Origin: Rhodobacteraceae bacterium UBA1957
GTDB lineage: Bacteria > Pseudomonadota > Alphaproteobacteria > Rhodobacterales > Rhodobacteraceae
Assembly (NCBI GenBank): GCA_002336405.1
Contig: DDEJ01000058.1
Span: forward strand, 6,184-22,500
Direction of reading: 5' to 3'
Length of the DNA stretch: 16,317 bases
Shown: one piece after another, positions 7,887 through 15,266 of the stretch
Numbering within the stretch: the stretch's first letter is position 1
How the letters are laid out: every line of letters begins with the position of its first letter
Notes under the pieces: model-generated
What the model saw: the letters and a program-made list of their open reading frames with translations, nothing else
Database searches by the model: none
Told to the model about the DNA's origin: nothing
Position numbers and translations under genes: made by a program

Positions 7887-9308
7887 ATGAAAAAATCAAT
7901 CAATAGTTTTAGGGCCGCAGGCGTTTTAATGGCGTGTCTGAGCCCACTTGCATTGGCAAGTGCTGCCTATAGCGACACCACGTACGGTCCGTTTCCTGTG
8001 ACCGTCAAAGGCTATAGCGGCAGCAAGACTAACTCGGTGTCTTACACCGGTCAGATTGCCCGCCACGTCTTGCACGACAGCCTGAAAAAGCTGGCCTCCA
8101 AAGGGGATGGTGGTGCGAATGCGGCCAATCTGCAGGCTGAAATGATGGCTTATTTTGGCGGTTCTGATAACAACAAAGCGATCATATCGCCTGTTGATAA
8201 GGGCGATTTCAACATCAAGCAAGAGACGCTCAATGAGATTTCCAAAGGCAAAAATTTGTCTGGTAAATCTTACAAAGGCGTTGTGAACGGTTGGCCGGGT
8301 CAGATGACCGGTGCCGAGGTGCTGGCGTCGATGATTGAACATGCGGCTGCCACGAAGGGTGGGTTTGACCCTGCGACAGGCTTTAATTATCCACAGCTGA
8401 TCTCGAAATTTGCCATGGGTGCTGTGTTCTACAACCAAGCCGTTGACAACTATCTTGACGAAAAGCTTGCCGCAGACAACAAGCCAAATAGCAAACCTTA
8501 TAAAGATGGTGCGCATTACACAGGAAAAGAGCATGTCTGGGACGAAGCCTTTGGGTACTGGGGTGCAGCCGCTCACAGCCTCAACCTAAGTGCAAAAGAA
8601 AACTATGACGTTGCCAAAATGAAAAACCTTGCCGCGGCCGATGCCAATGGTGACGGGATGATTGACCTGAAATCAGAGATGACATTTGCGCATGCGTATT
8701 ATGCCTCTAGCTTTGATAAAGGCGGCAAGACCAATTACATGAGCACAGTGACCCAAGCCTTCATCGACGGGCGTCAACTGATTTCAGATGCCAATGGCGA
8801 AAACCTGACAGATGCGCAGCGGGCGCAGTTGATGGGATATGCCGATGTGATCGGAAGCAATTGGGAAAAAGTCATCGCAGAATCCGTGTTTAAATATGCC
8901 GGTTCGGTTTATAACGACATCACCAAACTGGGTGAATTGCTGGAGTCAAACGGCGATACCGCAAAAGCTTTCTCAGCCTATTGCAAACATTGGGGCGAGT
9001 TGAAGGGCTTCTCCATGGCGTTGCAAGCGGGTAAGGAAAACCTTGGAGAAACGGCCGTAAAACTGAACCGTATGATTGGCTTTGGTCCGGTGCTATTGAA
9101 TGCGTCGCAGGTAACGGGTATGGATTCTCAGGGCAACTTTACAAAAGACGAAGCGATGTCATGGGGCGATTATCAGTTGCATATGTTGAAAATCCAGAAA
9201 CTGATGGTTGACCGTTTCGGTGTCACTGCTAAGTCAAAAGATCAAACAGGCAACATGGCGGCGCTGGCCGACAAGTTGGGAAGTGCAAACAGCGCTGAAA
9301 ATGACTGA
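7887..9308 (+). CDS. Secreted DUF4856-family protein, first gene of the iron operon
   Basis: Exported protein of 473 aa with a signal peptide of about 26 residues (LALASA-A) and no lipobox. The stretch FNYPQLISKFAMGAVFYNQAV (167-187) followed by EHVWDEAFGYWG (215-226) is the hallmark of DUF4856, a family of unknown function. DANGDGMIDLKSE (252-264) looks like an EF-hand calcium loop, with the final Glu one position late; a weaker DANGEN lies at 301-306. Imelysin-type HxxE motifs are not evident. The ATG at 7887 is chosen because a signal peptide follows and GAGGA lies at 7872-7876; the frame is open back to 7812 but that part carries the operator. The protein is Lys/Asn-rich compared with its neighbours. 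The iron box and downstream ferric transporter suggest a periplasmic or surface role in iron handling, which is inference. Confidence 0.82.
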   Translation: MKKSINSFRAAGVLMACLSPLALASAAYSDTTYGPFPVTVKGYSGSKTNSVSYTGQIARHVLHDSLKKLASKGDGGANAANLQAEMMAYFGGSDNNKAIISPVDKGDFNIKQETLNEISKGKNLSGKSYKGVVNGWPGQMTGAEVLASMIEHAAATKGGFDPATGFNYPQLISKFAMGAVFYNQAVDNYLDEKLAADNKPNSKPYKDGAHYTGKEHVWDEAFGYWGAAAHSLNLSAKENYDVAKMKNLAAADANGDGMIDLKSEMTFAHAYYASSFDKGGKTNYMSTVTQAFIDGRQLISDANGENLTDAQRAQLMGYADVIGSNWEKVIAESVFKYAGSVYNDITKLGELLESNGDTAKAFSAYCKHWGELKGFSMALQAGKENLGETAVKLNRMIGFGPVLLNASQVTGMDSQGNFTKDEAMSWGDYQLHMLKIQKLMVDRFGVTAKSKDQTGNMAALADKLGSANSAEND

Positions 9309-9321
9309 TAGATAATACAAA

Positions 9322-9353
9322 GCCCGCCAGCGGAGATGGGTTCGCTGGCGGGC
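9322..9353 (+). terminator. Strong intercistronic hairpin after the DUF4856 gene
   Basis: GCCCGCCAGCG (9322-9332) pairs perfectly with CGCTGGCGGGC (9343-9353), leaving a 10-base loop; the stem is 11 bp and very GC-rich. It starts 13 bases after the DUF4856 stop and ends 24 bases before the next start codon. No run of T follows, so it is not a full intrinsic terminator. It more likely acts as a 3' stabiliser of the upstream message or as a partial terminator that lowers expression of the downstream membrane genes. Confidence 0.6.
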
Positions 9354-9377
9354 CACTGTGAGGGGGTCTAAAAAACT

Positions 9378-10445
9378 GTGTCGCAGCCACTCGACTTTTT
9401 TATCGGCATTTTTGAGCATTTTGGTGACCCGAAAAAACGGGTGTTTTTGGGCTATATTCTTCTATCTATTTTAATCGCGTTTATCTGGTTATTGGTTGCC
9501 CGGAAAATGTCACTGCGCGCTGCGATCGCTAAGGTTTTCGATAAAAAGATATTCTTCTCACGATCCTCGCGCGGCGATTATACTATTTTCTTTATAAACC
9601 GCATTTTCACACTTTTTATCTCGCCGTTGTTGTTGACCCAATTGGTTGTTGCCACGGGTCTGTTTCATCTCTTGCATAGGGTTGATTGGCCCGAGTTTCC
9701 CGCGGCGGCCTCGCTGCCGACCTTACTGATCATTATGGCGTTTACCGTAACAATTTTTGTTCTGGATGATCTGACCAAATATATTGTCCACCGCTGGATG
9801 CACAAATGGCCACTGCTGTGGGCTTTGCATAAAACCCATCATTCTGCGACCAACCTGACACCGCTGACAATCTATCGCACGCACCCTCTGGAAGGCATCG
9901 TTTTCTCGTTGCGCAGCGCCTTTACGCAAGGGGTGGCGCTGTCAATATTTTTCTATTGGTTTGATGATAAAGTCGATCTGATGACGGTGCTTGGGGTGAA
10001 TGTATTGGTGTTTACCTTTAACGTTGCTGGCTCGAACCTGCGCCATTCGCATATCGGTATCCGGTATTGGCGCTGGCTGGAATATGTGTTGATTTCCCCG
10101 GCGCAGCACCAGTTGCACCACTCGGTCGCAGTTCAGCATCATGACAAGAACTTTGGAGCGACGCTGGCGGTCTGGGACTGGCTGTTTGGATCCCTGCATC
10201 ACTCGGTTGAAACCGAAGATCTGACACTGGGGTTGGGTCAGGGTGAGCCTGATACCGACCACAGTCTTTATGCCATGTATCTGCGCCCGCTTTTGGAAAT
10301 ATATCTGTATCTTCGGCGCAGGGCACGGACTGCGGCTTTAAAAATAACCACTTTGTTTAGACCTACCCCGTCAGTCGAATGGCTGTTACACCCGTCTGGT
10401 AATACCAAGACAAAAGATCAGGATGAAAAGAATGCGTCACTCTAA
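9378..10445 (+). CDS. Membrane di-iron hydroxylase, fatty-acid hydroxylase/sterol desaturase superfamily
   Basis: Integral membrane protein of 355 aa. Hydrophobic segments lie near 23-41, 72-95, 113-130 and 185-215. The eight-histidine di-iron signature is visible: HRWMH (H138, H142), HKTHH (H151, H154, H155), and HQLHH (H244, H247, H248), with extra His at 223, 225, 254 and 255. Members hydroxylate or desaturate lipid chains, sterols or carotenoids using O2; the substrate here cannot be told. The start is a GTG at 9378, with a G-rich AGGGGG at 9361-9366 as ribosome binding site; the next ATG (codon 44) would remove the first membrane segment. It sits between the DUF4856 gene and an Fe3+-binding protein gene, whose start it overlaps by 14 bases. 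An iron-consuming enzyme in an iron-uptake operon is unusual. Confidence 0.85.
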   Translation: MSQPLDFFIGIFEHFGDPKKRVFLGYILLSILIAFIWLLVARKMSLRAAIAKVFDKKIFFSRSSRGDYTIFFINRIFTLFISPLLLTQLVVATGLFHLLHRVDWPEFPAAASLPTLLIIMAFTVTIFVLDDLTKYIVHRWMHKWPLLWALHKTHHSATNLTPLTIYRTHPLEGIVFSLRSAFTQGVALSIFFYWFDDKVDLMTVLGVNVLVFTFNVAGSNLRHSHIGIRYWRWLEYVLISPAQHQLHHSVAVQHHDKNFGATLAVWDWLFGSLHHSVETEDLTLGLGQGEPDTDHSLYAMYLRPLLEIYLYLRRRARTAALKITTLFRPTPSVEWLLHPSGNTKTKDQDEKNASL

Positions 10446-11451
10446 ACTGCTCTGCCTTCTCACCGCATTGGTGGTGTCAAGTGCCTCTCTTGTCAGCGCA
10501 ACGGAATTAAATATTTATTCCCACCGGCAACCGTTTCTGATCAATCCGTTTTTGGAGGCTTTTACCGATAAAACCGGTATTAAAACCAACGTGGTTTATT
10601 CTACCAAAGGTCTGGCACAGCGGTTGAAGGCCGAGGGTAAAAACAGCCCCGCAGATGTGATCCTGACCGTCGATATTGGGCGGCTTCACATTTACCAAGA
10701 CATGCAACTTCTGGCCCCGATCGTGTCTGAAAAAATGATGGCAAACATACCGTCCCATTTGCGCAGTGATGATAATACATGGTTTGGCCTGTCCAAGCGG
10801 TCGCGGATTATTGTCACCGCAAAAGGTCGGGTTGAGCCCGGCGCAATTAAAGACATAGAAGATTTGGCAGATCCTCGCTGGGCGGGTAAAATTTGTGTAC
10901 GCCCAGGCAGCCATGTCTACAACCGCGCACTTCTGGCCTCGATTATAGCGGCACACGGGGCGGAAAAAGCCGAAGCTTGGGCCGCTGGATTGGTCGCCAA
11001 CCTCGCGAGGCGCCCTCAGGGCAATGATCGTGCACAGGTGAAAGCGATATATGAAGGTCAATGCGACATCGCTATCATCAATAATTATTATTTCGGCAAA
11101 TTGAAATATTCCGAAGATGCCAATCAACAAAAATGGGCGCAGGCCCTCAATTTAGTGTTTCCAAATCAGGGCGCTGACGGGCGTGGGGCGCATGTGAATA
11201 TCTCTGGTGGTGGCGTGGCGCTGCATTCGAAAAACAAGGCGGCTGCAGTGCAGCTGCTGGAATTTCTGACCGACGCCGAGGCACAGACGCTCTACAGTGA
11301 GATCAATTTTGAATATCCTGCCAACCCGACGGTGCCGTATACGGCCGAATTGGAAAGCTGGGGGCGGTTCGTAGAGGATCAATTGCCGATCTTGCAGATT
11401 GCCGAGCTGTCGCGAGATGCACAAAAAATCATTGACAGGGTTGGTTGGTAA
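10432..11451 (+). CDS. fbpA: Periplasmic Fe3+-binding protein of an ABC transporter (FbpA/FutA/IdiA type)
   Basis: Extracytoplasmic solute-binding protein of 339 aa. The signal peptide is residues 1-23 (VSA-T), directly followed by ELNIYSHR, the opening strand of class C/D ferric-binding proteins. WFGLSKRSRIIV and DLADPRWAGKICVRPGS are family blocks. INNYYFGKL carries the paired tyrosines Y219 and Y220 expected to bind Fe3+, and Y29 and H31 are likely first-lobe contributors. It hands ferric iron to the permease encoded next. ATG 10432 is preferred over ATG 10423 because AGGA (10420-10423) is then eight bases away; the alternative adds only three residues. The gene overlaps the preceding hydroxylase gene by 14 bases, a sign of translational coupling. 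The symbol is by type; futA or idiA would fit as well. Confidence 0.9.
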   Translation: MRHSKLLCLLTALVVSSASLVSATELNIYSHRQPFLINPFLEAFTDKTGIKTNVVYSTKGLAQRLKAEGKNSPADVILTVDIGRLHIYQDMQLLAPIVSEKMMANIPSHLRSDDNTWFGLSKRSRIIVTAKGRVEPGAIKDIEDLADPRWAGKICVRPGSHVYNRALLASIIAAHGAEKAEAWAAGLVANLARRPQGNDRAQVKAIYEGQCDIAIINNYYFGKLKYSEDANQQKWAQALNLVFPNQGADGRGAHVNISGGGVALHSKNKAAAVQLLEFLTDAEAQTLYSEINFEYPANPTVPYTAELESWGRFVEDQLPILQIAELSRDAQKIIDRVGW

Positions 11452-13072
11452 TTTGGTGCAAGCCACACGGCGTTATTTCGATATTTGGTCTGCCGGCGTT
11501 TTCACGATTACTTTGATCTTGTTCGCGCCGGTGATTTCGCTGATCGTGCTGAGTTTTGGCGACAGTGACGGCCTGTGGTCGCATTTGTTCGACACGGTCT
11601 TGGCCAGATATATCCTGACCACGCTGGCACTGATGGTGGGCGTCTCTTTGGTGACGCTGGTGTTCGGGGTCACAACAGCTTGGATTGTTGCCGCCTATAA
11701 GTTCCGCTTCTCGCGTGTCCTTGATATGATTATTCTTCTGCCCATCGCCTGCCCGGCCTATCTGGTTGCCTATGCTTATACCGATTTTTTCGAATATGCC
11801 GGGCCGGTACAGGGGATGCTGCGCAGCTTGTTTGACTGGCAATCGCCGCGTGAGTATTATTTCCCCGAGATAAGATCGCTTGGCGGCGCGGTTTTTGTGC
11901 TGTCGTCGGTGCTATACCCCTATGTGTACCTTTTGGCGCGCACCGCTTTTCGTCAGATCCCGGCAAGCTTTTACGAAGTCTCGTCAATTTATGATCGCAA
12001 CACTTTCTGGACGATCAGCCTACCGCTGGCGCGCCCGGCTATTGTGGCCGGTCTGGCCTTGGTCGGAATGGAGGTGGTGTCAGATTTTGGCACGGTTGAG
12101 TTCTTTTCGCTGCAGACGCTAACCTTGGGTATTTTCAACGTTTGGATTGGGATGAACAACATCACCGCCGCTGCCCAAATCGCAACTTTTACGTTTATTT
12201 TCATCATACTTCTTTTGTTTACCGAGCTTTATTCACGGGCGCAGAAACGCTTTAACGACACCAGTTCGCGTCAGCGTAATCAGCAACCCAAATGTCTTAC
12301 CGGGTTACCTGCACTGTTGTGCATCTGTTTGTGTCTGGTTCCGGTTCTGTTTGGGTTTTTCATTCCCACAGGAATTTTACTGTGGAATGTGCTGCAATCG
12401 ATCGACATGCTGGTATTTGCGGATGTATTTGAAGTGTTTCAGAACACGCTGTTGGTATCGGGCCTTGGGGCGGGAATTATTATGCTGATATCGGTGCTGG
12501 TGGCGTGTACTTCGCAGATACAGGCCAGCAAGTTTTTACGACTTGCCGGCAATCTGTCGGCGACAGGATATGCCTTTCCTGGCACCATGCTGGCCATTGG
12601 TGTGCTGGTGTGTGTTGGTCTGTTTGACCGCTTTATGGTTGCAGTGATGAGCCCGTTTGGGGTGTTTCATCTCAGCGGGACATTGGCGGTCTTGTTGTTT
12701 GCCTACCTGGTGCGGTTTCAAGCGGTGGGCTATGGGGCTGTCGTTTCGGGTCTGACTAAAATATCGCCCAATGTGATACTGTGCAGCCGAACTTTGGGGA
12801 TGAATGCCCAAAATACCATGCGCCGGGTGACGGTGCCACTGATCCGTAATTCGATCATTGCAGGTGGGGTGCTGGCGTTTGTTGATATTATGAAAGAACT
12901 GCCGATGACGTTGCTGTTGCGGCCGTTTGATTTTGAAACGCTGGCAACATACTCCTATCAATACGCGCATGATGAGTTGATGGAACAGGCGGCGCTGCCG
13001 GCGTTGCTGATTGTGCTGGTCGGGCTGATCCCAGTGGTTTTTCTCAACCGGATGCTGCGCAACACGTCTTAG
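11417..13072 (+). CDS. fbpB: Fe3+ ABC transporter permease, fused two-domain (FbpB type)
   Basis: Inner-membrane permease of about 551 aa with two tandem BPD_transp_1 halves of about six membrane segments each, as in FbpB, SfuB and ThiP. First-half coupling loop: FYEVSSIYDRNTFWTISLPL near 185-204, where the Gly usual in EAA loops is Asp (D193). Second-half loop: LCSRTLGMNAQNTM with G461 intact, followed by VPLIRNSII. SDFGTVEFFSLQTLTLG (222-238) and KELPMTLLLRPFDFETLA (493-510) are strong marks of ferric permeases. The start is uncertain: ATG 11417 overlaps fbpA by 35 bases, while GTG 11456, four bases past the fbpA stop, would give 538 aa; neither has a good ribosome binding site. The matching ATPase (FbpC) gene is absent; the next gene lies on the other strand. 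Confidence 0.9.
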   Translation: MHKKSLTGLVGNLVQATRRYFDIWSAGVFTITLILFAPVISLIVLSFGDSDGLWSHLFDTVLARYILTTLALMVGVSLVTLVFGVTTAWIVAAYKFRFSRVLDMIILLPIACPAYLVAYAYTDFFEYAGPVQGMLRSLFDWQSPREYYFPEIRSLGGAVFVLSSVLYPYVYLLARTAFRQIPASFYEVSSIYDRNTFWTISLPLARPAIVAGLALVGMEVVSDFGTVEFFSLQTLTLGIFNVWIGMNNITAAAQIATFTFIFIILLLFTELYSRAQKRFNDTSSRQRNQQPKCLTGLPALLCICLCLVPVLFGFFIPTGILLWNVLQSIDMLVFADVFEVFQNTLLVSGLGAGIIMLISVLVACTSQIQASKFLRLAGNLSATGYAFPGTMLAIGVLVCVGLFDRFMVAVMSPFGVFHLSGTLAVLLFAYLVRFQAVGYGAVVSGLTKISPNVILCSRTLGMNAQNTMRRVTVPLIRNSIIAGGVLAFVDIMKELPMTLLLRPFDFETLATYSYQYAHDELMEQAALPALLIVLVGLIPVVFLNRMLRNTS

Positions 13073-13146
13073 AAGCAAGTCCCAGTATTATGGGCATTGC
13101 CGTCTTGGGGGCGCCTGGTGCCAAGTCTTTATGGGTTTTGGAAACT

Positions 13147-13986
13147 CTATGGTTCTGCTGTGGCATTTTGGGCCTTATCAATGGCTTTGGCGTCATTCCA
13201 TAGCCTGTCCATTTCTGCCAGATCAGATTGATCGGGGCGCTTGCCCAGCTGGGCCAAGGCCCTTTCAATATGGGCGAACCGACGGGTGAACTTAGCATTG
13301 GCACCGCGCAGGGCGGTCTCGGGATCAACGCCGAGATGGCGCGCCAGATTGGCCATCACAAACAATAAATCGCCAAACTCTTCCTCAATCTCGTCGGCAC
13401 CCAATTGGTCACGTGCCTCTACTAGTTCGTGCGATTCCTCCAGCAATTTGTCCAGAACCTGATCTGTCTGGGGCCAATCAAAGCCAACCCTTGCTGCACG
13501 ATTTTGCAATTTGACTGCCCGCATTAATGCCGGCAAGCCAAGCGCCACATCATCCAGGACCCCTTTGCGAGCTTTCGCGGCACGCTCGGTGGCTTTGATT
13601 TTTTCCCAATCGACGGTCTGCTGAGCGGAAGATTTTTTGCGACTATCGGTCCCAAATACATGCGGGTGTCGCGCCACCATTTTGTCGCCAATGGTATTTG
13701 CAACATCCTCAAAACTGAACAGGGACGCCTCATGGGCCATTTGCGTGTGATAGACGGTCTGTAACAGTAAATCACCCAATTCGTCCTTCAAATCGTCCCA
13801 GTTTTGCCGGGTGATTGCATCGGCGACCTCATAGGCTTCCTCAATCGTATAGGGGGCGATTGAGGCGAAATCTTGTTCAATATCCCATGGGCAGCCATGC
13901 TGTGGGTCGCGCAATGCGCGCATGATTTCCAACAGTCGCGGCAGGCCGCCATTTGGGTTTTCGATTAAATCTTTGTTGTGGGCCAT
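13147..13986 (-). CDS. mazG: Nucleoside triphosphate pyrophosphohydrolase MazG
   Basis: Cytosolic protein of 279 aa that hydrolyses (d)NTPs to NMP and pyrophosphate, a house-cleaning and stringent-response-related activity. It has two tandem MazG helical domains. The first has the opening motif GCPWD (31-35), the EExxE set E49-E50-x2-E53 and DELGD (E69, D72). The second has E183-E184-x2-E187 and EEFGD (E203, D206). The linker RHPHVFG (106-112) is typical of full-length MazG. The ATG at 13986 is chosen because family homology starts shortly after it; the frame stays open to 14370 but that part is antisense to the M20 gene. It is convergent with the permease gene (74 bp between stops) and divergent from the M20 gene (63 bp). 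No mazEF partner is adjacent. Confidence 0.94.
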   Translation of the reverse strand: MAHNKDLIENPNGGLPRLLEIMRALRDPQHGCPWDIEQDFASIAPYTIEEAYEVADAITRQNWDDLKDELGDLLLQTVYHTQMAHEASLFSFEDVANTIGDKMVARHPHVFGTDSRKKSSAQQTVDWEKIKATERAAKARKGVLDDVALGLPALMRAVKLQNRAARVGFDWPQTDQVLDKLLEESHELVEARDQLGADEIEEEFGDLLFVMANLARHLGVDPETALRGANAKFTRRFAHIERALAQLGKRPDQSDLAEMDRLWNDAKAIDKAQNATAEP

Positions 13987-14049
13987 TGCACCGCTCTGTG
14001 AGTTGGGGTCTGATGCAATTTGAACAGTTGAGATGGAGAAGTCCAGCAG

Positions 14050-15213
14050 ATGGCGGTGATAAACAGAATAGCTTGCTTTGCAGATGATATGACCGCATGG
14101 CGCCGTCATTTGCACCAACATCCCGAACTTGGAACAGCGTGTCATGATACTGCTGATTTCGTGGTGGACCGGCTGCGTGAGTTTGGCATCACCGACATTC
14201 ACCGTGGCTTTGCAACCACCGGACTGGTGGCACTGATTGAAGGGCAGGGACCGGGGCCAACCCTCGGCCTGCGCGCGGATATGGACGGGTTGCCAATCGA
14301 AGAGGCCAGTGGCGTCAACTGGGCCTCGACACGGCCCGGGAAAATGCATGCCTGTGGCCATGATGGTCATACCACAATGCTATTGGGGGCGGCGAAATAC
14401 CTTGCTGAAACGCGCAATTTTTCGGGCCGTGTCGCGTTGATTTTCCAGCCCGCAGAGGAGACGGGTGGCGGTGCGGAAATCATGGTTAAAGAGGGCATTC
14501 TTGACCAGTTTGATATCAAAGAGCTCTATGCGCTGCACAATGCGCCCGGGCCCGAGGTTGGCCGGTTTTATACCACCGACGGCCCGTTGATGGCCGCGGT
14601 GGATACGTTTGACATTCACATCACCGGGCAAGGGGGGCACGGCGCCTATCCCCAAGATACACGCGACCCTGTGATTGCGACCGCATCTATGGTGATGGCG
14701 CTGCAAAGCATTGTCAGTCGCAATCATTTTGCCTGTGATGATCTTGTGGTCTCGGTGACGCAAATCCATACTGGCAGTGCCGATAATATCATTCCTGAGA
14801 CCGCCTATATTAATGGCACCGTGCGCACGTTTGATAAAGCGGTGCAAGCTATGGTGATGGCACGCATGCCGCAGATCGTTGCGGGGCAGGCGGCAAGCTT
14901 TGGGGTCGAGGCGGAATTGGTCTATACGCAAGGCTATCCTGCGACCATCAACGATGCCGAAAAGACCGCGTTTGCGGTCAGGGTGGCGCGGGATGTGGTC
15001 GGAGACGACAAGGTAGATGCACCAAGTGGCCGGGAAATGGGCGCGGAAGATTTCTCGTTCATGCTAAATCGACGCCCTGGATGTTATTTGTTTTTAACGC
15101 AGGGTGAAAGTGCTGGGCTGCATCACCCCAGTTACGACTTTAATGATGATGTGGCACCGATCGGCGCGTCGTTTTTCGCCCGTATTGTGGAAACCGCGCA
15201 ACCGGTAAAGTGA
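14050..15213 (+). CDS. M20-family amidohydrolase (hippurate hydrolase type)
   Basis: Metal-dependent amidohydrolase of 387 aa from peptidase family M20D, which removes acyl groups from N-acyl amino acids or similar amides. HLHQHPELG (20-28) and LRADMDGLPIEE (74-85) open the catalytic domain. HACGHDGH (100-107) gives C102 and H104 as metal ligands, EE at 136-137 the catalytic base and ligand, H163 (LHNAPG) another ligand, and H357 (GLHHPSYDF) the last. Residues 185-300 form the inserted dimerisation domain, with GQGGHGAYP typical of M20D. The substrate is not evident. GGAGAA at 14035-14040 supports the ATG at 14050. It is followed by the agmatinase-type gene after 53 bp on the same strand, and the two may form a nitrogen-compound catabolic unit. 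Confidence 0.92.
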   Translation: MAVINRIACFADDMTAWRRHLHQHPELGTACHDTADFVVDRLREFGITDIHRGFATTGLVALIEGQGPGPTLGLRADMDGLPIEEASGVNWASTRPGKMHACGHDGHTTMLLGAAKYLAETRNFSGRVALIFQPAEETGGGAEIMVKEGILDQFDIKELYALHNAPGPEVGRFYTTDGPLMAAVDTFDIHITGQGGHGAYPQDTRDPVIATASMVMALQSIVSRNHFACDDLVVSVTQIHTGSADNIIPETAYINGTVRTFDKAVQAMVMARMPQIVAGQAASFGVEAELVYTQGYPATINDAEKTAFAVRVARDVVGDDKVDAPSGREMGAEDFSFMLNRRPGCYLFLTQGESAGLHHPSYDFNDDVAPIGASFFARIVETAQPVK

Positions 15214-15266
15214 AGGTCGGTCGCGCAAGCGCGCGTGGGCAAAACAAGATAAATTGAGAGAATGGT

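Noticed and set aside
7926..8576. Minus-strand open frame of 216 codons within the DUF4856 gene
   Set aside because: It lies opposite a well-supported family match and shows no domain, ribosome binding site or sensible context.
13104..13125. CTTGG/CCAAG inverted repeat between the permease and mazG stops as a bidirectional terminator
   Set aside because: Only five perfect pairs, mismatches inside and no proper T tract; too weak to annotate.
13147..13986. MazG as part of a toxin-antitoxin system
   Set aside because: No mazE/mazF-like small genes are adjacent; the protein is the full-length two-domain housekeeping form.
13987..14370. N-terminal extension of the mazG frame by 128 codons
   Set aside because: It is antisense to the M20 gene start, has no MazG similarity, and the family homology begins right after the ATG at 13986.
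15222..15233. CGCGC-AA-GCGCG repeat after the M20 gene
   Set aside because: The loop would be two bases; a low-complexity CG run explains it better.
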